Source: Gammaproteobacteria bacterium
GTDB taxonomy: Bacteria > Pseudomonadota > Gammaproteobacteria > Steroidobacterales > Foliamicaceae
Assembly: GCA_009838035.1 (NCBI GenBank)
Contig: VXSK01000023.1
Span: forward strand, 178,832 to 242,831
Reading direction: 5' to 3'
Length of the DNA: 64,000 nt
Part shown: positions 6,165 to 15,541 of the stretch, one piece after another
Layout: every line of letters starts with the position of its first letter
Numbering within the stretch: the stretch's first letter is position 1
Made by a program: the position numbers and the translations under genes
Notes under the pieces: model-generated
Told to the model about the DNA's origin: nothing
What the model saw: the letters and a program-made list of their open reading frames with translations, nothing else
Database searches by the model: none

Positions 6165-8624
6165 ATGCGCGCAGAGGGCCCGAGGACGGTCGAAGCGCGA
6201 ACGTTCGCTGTCGCAGTCCTGGCAGCGGCGGTGCTTTTCCTGCCGGCGTTCGTGAAGGCGGGAGAAGCGCCCGGCGCGCAGCCTGAAGACCCGGAAATCG
6301 AGCAACTGGTGGTTGAGGCGGAGCGGCTGCCCGAAGGAGCGGCCGACCCGTTCGGGGTGCTGGACGCCGCCCCCGGCGATACGGTTTTCGGCCTGGACAA
6401 GACGGCGTGGGAAACGCCGCGTTCCACCGCGTCCCTGAGCGAAGAGCTGCTGGGGCGGCATGGGGTCGAGACGGTGGAGGACTTCTCGCAGATCATCCCG
6501 GGCGCCCATACGGCCTCGTTTTTCGGGCTGGCGGCCAGCATCGACCTGCGGGGCGCGCTTGCCGACACGCACTTCCGCGGCATGCGCCGGCTGGTCAGCG
6601 CCGGTGGATGGCAATCGCTCATTCGGGCCACCGACCGGGTGGACGTCGTGCGCGGGCCGGCCTCGCCCATCCACGGCGCGGGATCGATTTCCGGCTATAT
6701 CAACCTGGTGCCCAAGACCGCCCGCGCCGACGAGGACCGATTCATCGAGGCGCCCAGGGGCGACGTGGCCGTCCGGGTCGCTTCCTGGGACCGCTATGCC
6801 TTCGAAGGACAGCGCGGCGGTCCCGCGCGCCTGTTCGGCAAGCCGGCAGGCTATCACGTGTTCGGCCTGGTGGAGGACGCGGGAAGTTACTACCGGGAAC
6901 ATCCGGGACAGCGGCAACTCATGCTGCAGGGAACGCTGGTTGTGGACCTGCGCAGCGACATCTGGATCGAGTTGGGGCAACAGTACCAACGCTGGCGCGG
7001 CGCGGAGAACGCCGGCTGGAACCGCATCGACCAGAAGCTGATCGACGACGGCCTGTACCTGTCCGGCGAGCCGCTGGTGGACCTGGACAACGACCGCGAC
7101 GGGCGGATCAGCCAGCGGGAAGTGCTCGCCGTCAGCCCGCGTAACCGGCTGGCCGTGTTCCAGCCCTACGGAAAGAGCGGCGTGACGTTCGACAGCGAGG
7201 CGGAACGCCAGGCGCTGCGGCTCAACCCGGACACGCTGCGTCGCGTGCCGATCGGCGCCGAACATTGCCTTTGCGCGCCGTCGGACAGCGGCGCAGCCGA
7301 GTCTCTGGCCGCCTACTTCGACGTGTTCGCGGAATTAGGCGGGGTGACGCTGCGCCAGAAGCTGTTCGTCGATTACGCCGACCGGCACATTGTGGCCAGC
7401 TACGGATTTTCGCAGCAGCACCGCACGGTGCTGGTGGAGGAGCGTCTGGAAGCCGTATTCCGCGGTCTGGAACTGCGCCGGACGCTCACAGCCGACCTGG
7501 TTGTTGCGCCCAACCTGCGTTATTACGACACGCGGGCCCGCCAGGACTTCTCCTATGAGTACTTCAACCGCAGGGACATCAGCCAGCCGCCGTCCCCGCT
7601 CGACCTGCGCGACTCGGCCTTCGCCAGTCCAGGCCGGGAAGCGCGCACTACGGATATCGCCACGGAATGGCTGAACCTGGGCATGGCGGCGCTGGCGGAC
7701 GTGACTTTCATGGAACGCTGGTCGGTGCTGGCCGGCGCCCGCTGGGATCGCTACGACCTGACTTCGACCAACGGCCCCGGTCCCCTCGTGACATCCACGC
7801 CGAACGCCTCGGCATCCACGGTGCAAAGCAAGCTTTCGTGGAGCGTGTCGATCAGCCTGACGCTGGGCGGCTGGCGTCCCTACCTGACCGTTGCCGAGCA
7901 GGCCCTGTCCCTGGGTGGACAATCCGGAGAGATTTCCGTGCGCAACGTCAGCGCGGGGCCGCTGGGAACCTCGCGGCTTCGGGAGGCGGGGCTGAAATTC
8001 GCCGGATTGGGCGGGCGTCTGCAGGCGGCCCTGGCCTGGTATGAGCAGAAACGAGTCGACTATTCGGCGTTCGCCGACGCCAATCTTGCGGTGCTGGGCC
8101 GGGGACTGGAGCTGGATGTGCGCGCCGCCGTGAGCGAACGTCTCGGATTGCTGTTTTCCGCCACGCGCTCGCGCATCTATCGCGAACCGCTTACCGGACG
8201 GTTCATTTTCGCGCCGACGGCGATCACCGGTCTGGCCCCTGAAGACCATTACGGCGGCCACGTGGTGACCGTCCTGCCCGCGGGAGACACCCGGTTCCGG
8301 GAACGCGGAGCCCTGCCGGAATTCGCGATCAGCGCCGGCGGAACCTGGCAAGCGTCGCGGGACCTGGCGCTGACCCTGAGCGTCAGCCGGGTGGGTCCCG
8401 CGTGGTCCGGCGTGGCGCGCACCGTGCGGCTTCCTGCCTACACGCTGGCGAACGCATCGGTTTCGTGGACCATCCGCCGCTGGACCGCAATCCTGGGAGT
8501 CAACAACGCGCTCGACGAACTCTATTTCCAGGGTAATTTCCCGCAGATATTCGGCGACGTGGTCGTGCTGGCGCGCCCGGAGCGAAACTGGCAACTGACA
8601 CTGCGGCGCAGCTTCGGCTCCTGA
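6165..8624 (+). CDS. TonB-dependent outer-membrane receptor with an EF-hand-like loop
   Basis: 819 residues. Signal peptide (about 1-32), a plug domain at about 80-185 with the typical RVDVVRGPASPIHGAGSISG block, then a 22-strand-type barrel ending NWQLTLRRSFGS. It imports an unknown ligand across the outer membrane using TonB energy. In an early extracellular loop, residues 308-319 read DNDRDGRISQRE, which matches the 12-residue EF-hand/dockerin calcium loop at every key position. The TonB box is not obvious, though EQLVVEAERLP at about 46-56 is in the right place. It follows the SnoaL-like gene on the same strand. Confidence 0.85.
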   Translation: MRAEGPRTVEARTFAVAVLAAAVLFLPAFVKAGEAPGAQPEDPEIEQLVVEAERLPEGAADPFGVLDAAPGDTVFGLDKTAWETPRSTASLSEELLGRHGVETVEDFSQIIPGAHTASFFGLAASIDLRGALADTHFRGMRRLVSAGGWQSLIRATDRVDVVRGPASPIHGAGSISGYINLVPKTARADEDRFIEAPRGDVAVRVASWDRYAFEGQRGGPARLFGKPAGYHVFGLVEDAGSYYREHPGQRQLMLQGTLVVDLRSDIWIELGQQYQRWRGAENAGWNRIDQKLIDDGLYLSGEPLVDLDNDRDGRISQREVLAVSPRNRLAVFQPYGKSGVTFDSEAERQALRLNPDTLRRVPIGAEHCLCAPSDSGAAESLAAYFDVFAELGGVTLRQKLFVDYADRHIVASYGFSQQHRTVLVEERLEAVFRGLELRRTLTADLVVAPNLRYYDTRARQDFSYEYFNRRDISQPPSPLDLRDSAFASPGREARTTDIATEWLNLGMAALADVTFMERWSVLAGARWDRYDLTSTNGPGPLVTSTPNASASTVQSKLSWSVSISLTLGGWRPYLTVAEQALSLGGQSGEISVRNVSAGPLGTSRLREAGLKFAGLGGRLQAALAWYEQKRVDYSAFADANLAVLGRGLELDVRAAVSERLGLLFSATRSRIYREPLTGRFIFAPTAITGLAPEDHYGGHVVTVLPAGDTRFRERGALPEFAISAGGTWQASRDLALTLSVSRVGPAWSGVARTVRLPAYTLANASVSWTIRRWTAILGVNNALDELYFQGNFPQIFGDVVVLARPERNWQLTLRRSFGS

Positions 8625-8640
8625 ACCGTTGTCTGCGACA

Positions 8641-8665
8641 GGACCGGCAGCGGATACGCCGGTTC
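8641..8665. terminator. hairpin between convergent genes, possible bidirectional terminator
   Basis: ACCGGC (8643-8648) pairs with GCCGGT (8658-8663), extended by one G-U and one G-C pair, across a 9-base loop. It lies between the end of the receptor gene and the end of the convergent peptidase gene. There is no T-run, so the assignment is weak. Confidence 0.3.
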
Positions 8666-8682
8666 TGGAAGGCCTGGACCCG

Positions 8683-10020
8683 CTAGGCGATGCCGCAGCG
8701 CTCCAGTGCGGGCCGGGTCAGATTCCGGCTGCCGGTTTCGGTCACGAGCACATCGTCCTCAATCCGGATCCCCCCGTAGGGCTGCCACCGCTCCACCGTT
8801 TCCCAGTTGACGGCACTGCGGAGGGGCCCGTCGCGGACCTCGTTCAGCAGGGCGGGTATGAAGTACAGGCCCGGTTCGATGGTCACGACGAACCCGGGCT
8901 CCAAAGTCCGGGTCAGGCGCAGGAACGGATGCTCCGACGGGGGATTGCGCTCGGCTCCGTCGGGCGACTCCAGGCGGCCGCCCGCGTCGTGGACCTGCAG
9001 ACCCAGCAGGTGACCGAGCCCGTGGGGCAGGAAGGTGCGGGTGAGGCCCCGTTCATAGCCCTCCGCAGCGGTGCAATGGATGATTCCGTGTTCCGCCAGC
9101 ACGTCGGCCAGCAACTGATGCGTCCGATCGTGCAGCGAGATGAAGCTCGTTCCGGAACGTGCCTCCTCGCAAATCGTCTGCTGCAAGGCATCCATTGACG
9201 CGATCAGGTCGGCGAACGGATCGCCCGGCGACGTCCATGTGCGGGTGATGTCCGAAGCATAGCCGTTGTGATTAGCCCCGGCGTCGATCAGGAATGAGCG
9301 GAACTGCTCGGGAGGCTGCGAGTCGAGGTTCTGGTAGTGCAATACCGCTGCGTGTTGGTTGAGGGCCACGATGCTCTGATACGGCAGCGACGACTCGCGC
9401 TGTCCCGACGAGTGGCAATAGATGCCGTTGAGTTCGAATTCCGACGGCCGCCCCGTCAGCGCGTCCCCGGTGGCGGCATGCCCCGGCGCCGCCACGCGGT
9501 TCGCTTCCTCTATGCATGCGATCTCGTAGCGCGTCTTGCGGGCGCGGTGGAAATCCAGGTGCGTCAGCAGCTTCTTGTCGTTGACGCTCGCGAATCCCAT
9601 TGCTTCGTGCGCTTCCTCGCCGATGCCGTCCAACCGCGACACCCCGCCCAATTCTTGCAGCAGGTCTCCCTTTTTCGAGACGCTACGAATCTCCATGTGT
9701 TGAGCCCAGAAGCCGGAAGGCTCGGGCGCCGGCATGTGCCAGAAATCTTCATGCCGCAACCAGATCAGGACCGGGGTTTCGCCCGGAACGATCTTGAGGG
9801 CGGCGTCGGGATAGGCGTTCGGCACCCAGGCCTTGAAGTAGGGATCGGCGAAGAACGGATACTCGAGATCGTCCCGGTGGCGATACTTCGCCGCGCCCGA
9901 GAACACGACGACCCCCTCAACTCCGCATGCGCCGCACGCATCGGAGACTCGCCTGTCCCACTCCGCGATATGGTCGCGATACAGGGATGCCCAGGAATCG
10001 GGCTCACACCCTTCAGTCAT
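8683..10020 (-). CDS. pepQ: Xaa-Pro dipeptidase (M24B family)
   Basis: 445 residues, the usual PepQ length. The two-metal centre is visible in order: FLIDAGANHNGYASDITRTW (two Asp), FLPHGLGHLLGLQVHDAGG (His), VVTIEPGLYF (Glu) and GIRIEDDVLV (Glu). It hydrolyses X-Pro dipeptides in the cytosol; some relatives also act on organophosphate esters. Divergent from the amidohydrolase gene at 10143, with a 122-bp gap. Confidence 0.92.
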   Translation of the reverse strand: MTEGCEPDSWASLYRDHIAEWDRRVSDACGACGVEGVVVFSGAAKYRHRDDLEYPFFADPYFKAWVPNAYPDAALKIVPGETPVLIWLRHEDFWHMPAPEPSGFWAQHMEIRSVSKKGDLLQELGGVSRLDGIGEEAHEAMGFASVNDKKLLTHLDFHRARKTRYEIACIEEANRVAAPGHAATGDALTGRPSEFELNGIYCHSSGQRESSLPYQSIVALNQHAAVLHYQNLDSQPPEQFRSFLIDAGANHNGYASDITRTWTSPGDPFADLIASMDALQQTICEEARSGTSFISLHDRTHQLLADVLAEHGIIHCTAAEGYERGLTRTFLPHGLGHLLGLQVHDAGGRLESPDGAERNPPSEHPFLRLTRTLEPGFVVTIEPGLYFIPALLNEVRDGPLRSAVNWETVERWQPYGGIRIEDDVLVTETGSRNLTRPALERCGIA

Positions 10021-10142
10021 TAGCGGCCTCCATCAGCGCTGGCTTGCGCACTTGCCGGAGTGTACCGAAGATTGCATGGGGCAACTTGATCGTTGCCGGC
10101 GCCTGGCGCACTATTGCGCGCGCTAACCAACAAAGCATCGTC

Positions 10143-11705
10143 ATGAATGGAGCAAGGATCGGGACCGAAGGCGCTTCTGCGACTTCTTGGCTGGCAGCAG
10201 CGTTTCTCTCTTTGACGATGCTGATGGTGGCGGCGCCGGATGCTTCAGCCGCCGGGGAGTCCGATTCGGATGAACAGGCAAGCGCTGCGCCTGCGGGGAT
10301 GTGCCGGTTCACGGCGGGTGGGCCCGAATCAGAGGAAACGTTCATCGTCGGCAACCTGCTGACGGGCATGGACGGCGCGCGGTATGGAGCGGTTCTCATT
10401 TCCGGCGACACGATCGTGGAACTGGTTCCCGAAGGCGGAATCGAGTCCGCGGCAGGGGACGCCGCGGTATACGACTGCGGAAGGAACTACGTGTCTCCCG
10501 GGCTGATCAACCCGCACGAGCACACGCGCTACAGCTTCCAGATGTTGACGCCGCAGGACCGGCGGAAACTGCCCGTCTATGCACATCGCGACGAATGGAT
10601 CCCCGAGTCCGGCGTGGGGGACGGTGCGAACAAGATTCGGTACAAGGACGGTACGGACGATGCGAAGACGCTCTTCTGGATCGAGCTGCGACACCTGCTT
10701 GCCGGCACGACGCTGATATCCGGATCGGGCGCGGTCCGGGGTCTGGCAAAGAACGCCGGCTCCCGGCAACGCCCGGAATACGAGTATGCCGGCGACATGA
10801 GGACGTTTCCCTTCGACCCGGAAGCGATGCAGCGCATCCGCGAGTTGCGGTCCTTCCCCGACCCGGGCACGGAAGCCTTTCGTCCTGAGTTGACCGAGGA
10901 CCTTCCGCCGCGCGTACCCTACGTCCCGCACGTGGCGGAGGGCACGAACCTTGTCGCCCGGTTGGAAGGCCGGTTCTTTCTTGACTATGTCGCGACGCAC
11001 AAATCACTTCGGCGCTTCTCCCTGATCCACGGGGTAGGCCTGGATTCCGGCGACTTCGGAAGGCTGGGAGATCTCGACGTTACGCTGATCTGGTCGCCGC
11101 GCTCCAACGTCGCTCTCTATGGCGAAACGGCCGACATTCCCGCGTTGCTTAGGGAGAACGTGCGGATGGCGATCGGCACGGACTGGTCGGTCTCGGGGTC
11201 GTACAACATGCTCGAGGAGCTGCGATGCGCGGCGAAGCTCTACGGAAGCGGGTCGGGCAGCCCGATCCTGTCTTCAGCGGACTTGTGGCAAATGGCCACC
11301 GGCAACGGCGCCTACGCGTTGGGGCTCGAGGACGTCACGGGCAAGCTGGAAGCGGGGCTGGCGGCCGACATCATGGTGTTCCGGAAGCAATCCGACGATC
11401 CGTTCGATGACCTGCTGCGCGCGACGGCGGCGGAAGTGGTGGCCACATTCGTCGACGGGCGGCTGCGCAGCGGCAACCGCAATGGCTTCTCCGGCGCCTT
11501 GCCGGACGGCTGCCAATTCGCCGTTGGCGCCCATTTTGTGTGCGTCGAATTGCCGGATGAAGCCGGAGGGCTGCCTTTCGGATTCGGGGAAGTGCTGCGG
11601 GCCAATCAAAAAGAAGATATCGTGCCGCTCTATCGTGAAAACCATCAACCCTTCCCCAACCAGGCGGAATGCGCCGCGCGGAAGCGCGCACACCCGGAAT
11701 CGTGA
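10143..11705 (+). CDS. exported amidohydrolase-family protein
   Basis: 520 residues. Starting at ATG 10143 gives a good signal peptide (hydrophobic core about 15-31, cleavage after DASA near residue 36), whereas the frame is open upstream without one. Amidohydrolase signatures are the metal-binding HxH in SPGLINPHEHTRY (H125, H127), a His in LIHGVGL, and Asp in GTDWSVSG, followed by the C-terminal beta-sandwich return (EAGLAADIMVF, VVATFVDGRLR). The middle part is diverged. It is the first gene of an operon with a BVMO and a second amidohydrolase, all in tight overlap. Substrate unknown; likely periplasmic. Confidence 0.8.
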   Translation: MNGARIGTEGASATSWLAAAFLSLTMLMVAAPDASAAGESDSDEQASAAPAGMCRFTAGGPESEETFIVGNLLTGMDGARYGAVLISGDTIVELVPEGGIESAAGDAAVYDCGRNYVSPGLINPHEHTRYSFQMLTPQDRRKLPVYAHRDEWIPESGVGDGANKIRYKDGTDDAKTLFWIELRHLLAGTTLISGSGAVRGLAKNAGSRQRPEYEYAGDMRTFPFDPEAMQRIRELRSFPDPGTEAFRPELTEDLPPRVPYVPHVAEGTNLVARLEGRFFLDYVATHKSLRRFSLIHGVGLDSGDFGRLGDLDVTLIWSPRSNVALYGETADIPALLRENVRMAIGTDWSVSGSYNMLEELRCAAKLYGSGSGSPILSSADLWQMATGNGAYALGLEDVTGKLEAGLAADIMVFRKQSDDPFDDLLRATAAEVVATFVDGRLRSGNRNGFSGALPDGCQFAVGAHFVCVELPDEAGGLPFGFGEVLRANQKEDIVPLYRENHQPFPNQAECAARKRAHPES

Positions 11706-13342
11706 GCAAAGTGCCTGAACGGACCGCGGGAAGCGGTTCGCCCGGCGCGCTGCTGGACGTGATCGTCGTCGGCGCCGGGTTCGCCGGCGTCTACGCACTG
11801 TACAAGTTCCGCCGGATGGGTTTTTCCGTGCGGGCCTTCGAGGCGGGCGGCGACGTGGGGGGAACCTGGTACTGGAACCGCTATCCGGGGTGCCGCTGCG
11901 ACATCGAGAGCATCTATTACTCGTACCAGTTCGACGACGATCTTCAGCAGGAGTGGGAATGGACGGAGCGGTATGCGTCGCAGCCGGAAATCCTTTCCTA
12001 CATCCGGCACGTGGCCGACCGGTTCGACCTGCGCCGCGACCTTCAGTTCAATACGCGCGTTACGGCGGCCCGGTTCGAGGAGGCATCGGCCGAATCTCCC
12101 TCGCACTGGACGGTCACGACCGACGACGGGCAAACGCACAGGGCGCGCTTCTGCATCATGGCGAGCGGCGTGCTGTCGACGCCCAACCTCCCGGACATTC
12201 CGGGGCGCGACACGTTCGCCGGCGACACGTATCACACCGGCCAATGGCCGCATGAGGAAGTCGATTTCACGGGCCGGAAGGTGGCGGTCATCGGCACGGG
12301 ATCGTCCGGCATCCAGTGCATTCCGCTGATCGCGGCGCAGGCCCAGCATGTCACGGTGTTTCAGCGCACGCCCAACTACGCCGTTCCGGCCAGCAACCGG
12401 CCGCTAGCTCCGAATGAATTGAACGACGTGAAGTCCCGCTACGGCGAGATTCGCGCAGCATCGAAGAAAGGCTTCACCGCACTGCCCTTCAAACCGGCGG
12501 GCCGGTCCGCGCTGGCCGTTTCCGAACGGGAACGCGAGGAAGTGTATGAGCGCTGGTGGGACAACTTCGGGCTTGCGTTCCAGGGCGCGTTCGCCGACGT
12601 GTTATTCGACGCGCAGGCCAACCGGACGGCATCCGACTTCGTGCGCCGCAAGATCCGCGAGCTCGTGGACGACGAAAAGGTGGCCGAACTACTGACGCCC
12701 GACTTCCCGCTGGGCTGCAAGCGCATGTGCGTGGACACCGACTACTACCCCACCTACAACCGCGACAACGTGAACCTGGTGGACATCGGCCGGGCGCCGA
12801 TCGAGGGCATCGTGCCCGAGGGCATTCGCACGGGAAGCACGGTGCACACGGTGGACGCGATCGTGTACGCGACCGGATACGACGCGATCACGGGCGCGCT
12901 GCTGGCCATGGACCTGCGCGGCCGGAACGGACTGACCCTGCGCGAGAAGTGGACGGACGGCCCGCGCGTCTATCTTGGCCTTGCCACCCACGGTTTCCCC
13001 AACCTGTTCATGGTGAACGGTCCGGGCAGTCCGTCGGTGCTGATCAACATGGTCACGGGCGTGGAGCAGCACGTGGACTGGATCGCCGATTGCCTCGTGC
13101 ACATGCGCGAGCGCGGACTCGATGCGATCGAAGCCGAGATGCAACACGAGGACGCCTGGGCGGTCCACAACGATGAGGTGGCGCAACGCTCGATACGCGG
13201 GGACTGCGCCTCCTGGTACACGGGCGCCAATATCCCGGGCAAACCCGGCGGTTTCCTGCCCTACGTAGGCGGCTTCCCGGCATACGTGGAGCGATGCGAG
13301 CAGGTCGTCGAAAACGGTTACGCGGGCTTTATGCTGAGTTGA
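11702..13342 (+). CDS. Baeyer-Villiger-type flavin monooxygenase
   Basis: 546 residues from GTG 11702, which overlaps the upstream stop (GTGA); an ATG at 11669 is the alternative. FAD fingerprint VVGAGFAG (24-29), Baeyer-Villiger fingerprint FAGDTYHTGQWP (172-183, matching FxGxxxHxxxWP) and NADPH fingerprint IGTGSSGIQ (198-203). These enzymes insert oxygen beside a ketone to give an ester or lactone, as in cyclohexanone, terpenoid or steroid ketone breakdown. Flanking amidohydrolases could open or process the product (inference). Cytosolic, since there is no signal. Confidence 0.9.
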   Translation: MSKVPERTAGSGSPGALLDVIVVGAGFAGVYALYKFRRMGFSVRAFEAGGDVGGTWYWNRYPGCRCDIESIYYSYQFDDDLQQEWEWTERYASQPEILSYIRHVADRFDLRRDLQFNTRVTAARFEEASAESPSHWTVTTDDGQTHRARFCIMASGVLSTPNLPDIPGRDTFAGDTYHTGQWPHEEVDFTGRKVAVIGTGSSGIQCIPLIAAQAQHVTVFQRTPNYAVPASNRPLAPNELNDVKSRYGEIRAASKKGFTALPFKPAGRSALAVSEREREEVYERWWDNFGLAFQGAFADVLFDAQANRTASDFVRRKIRELVDDEKVAELLTPDFPLGCKRMCVDTDYYPTYNRDNVNLVDIGRAPIEGIVPEGIRTGSTVHTVDAIVYATGYDAITGALLAMDLRGRNGLTLREKWTDGPRVYLGLATHGFPNLFMVNGPGSPSVLINMVTGVEQHVDWIADCLVHMRERGLDAIEAEMQHEDAWAVHNDEVAQRSIRGDCASWYTGANIPGKPGGFLPYVGGFPAYVERCEQVVENGYAGFMLS

Positions 13343-13347
13343 TAAGA

Positions 13348-14664
13348 ATGAGCGAATACACAAAAAGAACTTCGAGACTTCCGTTGGCCTTGCGCAACGC
13401 CGGATTTCTCGCGGTCGCGTTGCTGTTGGGCCAGGCCGGCCACGCGGAACCCGACACGTATGTTCGCGCCGGCGCGATAGTTGACGTGGAAGCGGGGGAA
13501 CTCCTCGCGAACCGGACCATCGCCATCGAGGACGGGGTGATTGTCGCCGTAACTCCGTCAAGCGAACAGCCGATTCCGCCGGATTCCGAGTTCATCGATC
13601 TGTCCGGCTACACGCTTCTGCCCGGCCTGATCGACGCCCATACCCATTTGCTGCACGACTCGGACGACCACGGACTGAGAACACTGGTCGTGTCGCTTCC
13701 GGAAGCCACGATCAATGGCGTCAAGAACGCGGCGGCTACGCTGCAGGCGGGATTCACGACAGTGCGGAACGTGGGAGCGCCCGGCTATGCGGACGTCGCC
13801 CTCCGGGACGCGATCGCCGCCGGTGAAGTGGCCGGGCCGAGAATGCTGGTTTCTGGACCGCCCGTGGGCATTACCGGCGGTCATTGCAGCGACAGGAACC
13901 TGTTGCCGCACGAATACGGCGTAACGGGGAGCGGTGTCGCCGACGGACCCTGGGAGGTCCGCCAGAAGGTTCGCCAAAACGTGAAGTTCGGGGTGGACCT
14001 GATCAAGACGTGCACGACCGGCGGGGTCTTGTCCAGCGGAACGAGACTCGACGCCGTGCAGTACACGCTCGAGGAACTGGAGGCGCTGGTGGATGAAGCC
14101 CGCGCGCACGGACGTAAGGTCGCGGTCCACGCGCATGGGACCGCGGGCATCCGAAACGCGATCCTGGCCGGCGTCGACTCGGTCGAGCACGCGAGTTTCC
14201 TGACCGACGAAATCATCGAGCTGGCGAAGGAGCGCGGCACGACCTTCGTCATGGACATCTACGTCACCGAGTACATTCTCTCGGAAGGCGAAAAGAGCGG
14301 CATGTTGGCGGAGTCGCTGGAAAAAGAGCGTCAGGTCGGGAAGATCCAGCGCGAGAGCTTCAGAAAAGCGCATGAAGCGGGCATAGAAATAGTCTTCGGC
14401 ACGGACAGCGGCGTGTTCCCGCACGGCGACAATGCCCGGCAGTTCTCGCGCATGGTCGAATTCGGGATGACGCCGGCCGAAGCGATACGCGCGGCGACCG
14501 TCCGTGCGGCCGACCTGTTGGGGATCGGCGATCAGGCCGGCCGCATCGCCGAGGGTTTGCAGGCGGACCTGGTGGCGGTTTCAGGCAATCCCTACGAAGA
14601 GATCGGCATCCTGGAAAAGGTCGTGTTCGTCATGAAGGACGGAGTCGTTCACAAACGCCCGTAG
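13348..14664 (+). CDS. exported metal-dependent amidohydrolase (imidazolonepropionase-like)
   Basis: 438 residues from ATG 13348. The signal peptide ends near QAGHA-EPD (residue 33). Metal ligands appear in order: LIDAHTHLL (H98, H100), VDLIKTCTTGG (bridging Lys), VAVHAHG, SVEHASFL and FGTDSGVFP (Asp). This is the set of Xaa-Pro dipeptidase/prolidase-like amidohydrolases of the Sgx9260 type. It starts 5 bp after the BVMO stop, so it belongs to the same operon. Likely a periplasmic peptidase or amidase; substrate unknown. Confidence 0.85.
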   Translation: MSEYTKRTSRLPLALRNAGFLAVALLLGQAGHAEPDTYVRAGAIVDVEAGELLANRTIAIEDGVIVAVTPSSEQPIPPDSEFIDLSGYTLLPGLIDAHTHLLHDSDDHGLRTLVVSLPEATINGVKNAAATLQAGFTTVRNVGAPGYADVALRDAIAAGEVAGPRMLVSGPPVGITGGHCSDRNLLPHEYGVTGSGVADGPWEVRQKVRQNVKFGVDLIKTCTTGGVLSSGTRLDAVQYTLEELEALVDEARAHGRKVAVHAHGTAGIRNAILAGVDSVEHASFLTDEIIELAKERGTTFVMDIYVTEYILSEGEKSGMLAESLEKERQVGKIQRESFRKAHEAGIEIVFGTDSGVFPHGDNARQFSRMVEFGMTPAEAIRAATVRAADLLGIGDQAGRIAEGLQADLVAVSGNPYEEIGILEKVVFVMKDGVVHKRP

Positions 14665-14689
14665 AGCACGGAGTCCGTTCCGTGGCGGT

Positions 14690-15541
14690 TCAGGCCGACA
14701 GTGCGAGTACTCCGATATGGAGGCTTTCTTCGGCGAGGTCGAAGGCCGCCGATGCGCTGCCGGACGATTCCGAACGGACTTCCACCCGATAGCCGCTGCT
14801 GTTCCCGGCGAGCTTGTCGAACCGGAAGTCGCCGAAGGTGTCGGTTTCGGTGCGCGCCAGTTCCTGGCCGTCCTGCGTCAACACCACTTCGGCGCCCGCC
14901 GCGCACTCTTCGACGCCGTCCACGTCGACCACGACCGACCCGGCGACAAAGCAGGTCGTCATCAGGTGCATGTTCTTGTAGTAGACGCGCGGCCGTGACC
15001 CGATCTCGGGCTTGAGAACCTCGAGGTCCTCTTCCCCGGCGATGCGCTGCATCTCCTTGTCCTCGACCTTGAGCGAGCGGAACACGTTGGTGGGGCAGGC
15101 CTGCTCCAGGCGGGTCTTGTCCCAGCCCCCGTCGAGCAGGTGCGCGTCGAAGAACCAGGACTGCGGCACTTGCTCCTCCTCGTTCCAGTAGATCGCGCCG
15201 TACGGGCAGGCGTCCACGATTTCCTTCTGCCCTTTGGACTTGACCGGATCGATGAGCACGATGCCGTCGGAGCGCTTGGTGATGGCGCCGTTCTTCGCGG
15301 CCTTCATGCAGGGTGCGTCGTCGCAGTGGTTGCACATCACCGGCATGAAGTGCGCCTCGACCGCCGGCCAAGCGCCGCGCTCGTGGCGCTTGATGTCCAC
15401 CCAACTGTGCCCGCGGTCCGGCTGCGGCGCCGAATAGCCGGGGAACTCGTTGCCGATGTGCTCGTCCTTCGTGGCCAAGAAGCAGTTGCGGCAGTTATCG
15501 CAGCGCTCGATATCGACGATCATGTTCCATTTCTTCGCCAT
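14690..15541 (-). CDS. iron-sulfur subunit of a transhydroxylase-type molybdoenzyme
   Basis: 283 residues from the ATG that overlaps the stop of the large subunit (ATGA at 15541). The N-terminal two thirds bind [4Fe-4S] clusters: CDNCRNCFLA, CNHCDDAPCMKAAKNGAI, DACPYGAIYW and QACPTNVF. Residues about 205-283 form a separate beta-sandwich (VVVDVDGVEECAAGAEVVL, TDTFGDFRF). An Fe-S subunit with a C-terminal beta-domain is the known layout of the pyrogallol-phloroglucinol transhydroxylase small subunit and unlike ordinary DmsB/PhsB. No Tat signal or membrane anchor, so a cytosolic heterodimer. Confidence 0.88.
   Translation of the reverse strand: MAKKWNMIVDIERCDNCRNCFLATKDEHIGNEFPGYSAPQPDRGHSWVDIKRHERGAWPAVEAHFMPVMCNHCDDAPCMKAAKNGAITKRSDGIVLIDPVKSKGQKEIVDACPYGAIYWNEEEQVPQSWFFDAHLLDGGWDKTRLEQACPTNVFRSLKVEDKEMQRIAGEEDLEVLKPEIGSRPRVYYKNMHLMTTCFVAGSVVVDVDGVEECAAGAEVVLTQDGQELARTETDTFGDFRFDKLAGNSSGYRVEVRSESSGSASAAFDLAEESLHIGVLALSA

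Noticed and set aside
6063..7265. 400-codon minus-strand frame inside the TonB receptor
   Set aside because: High-GC antisense shadow; the plus strand has a signal peptide, plug and barrel.
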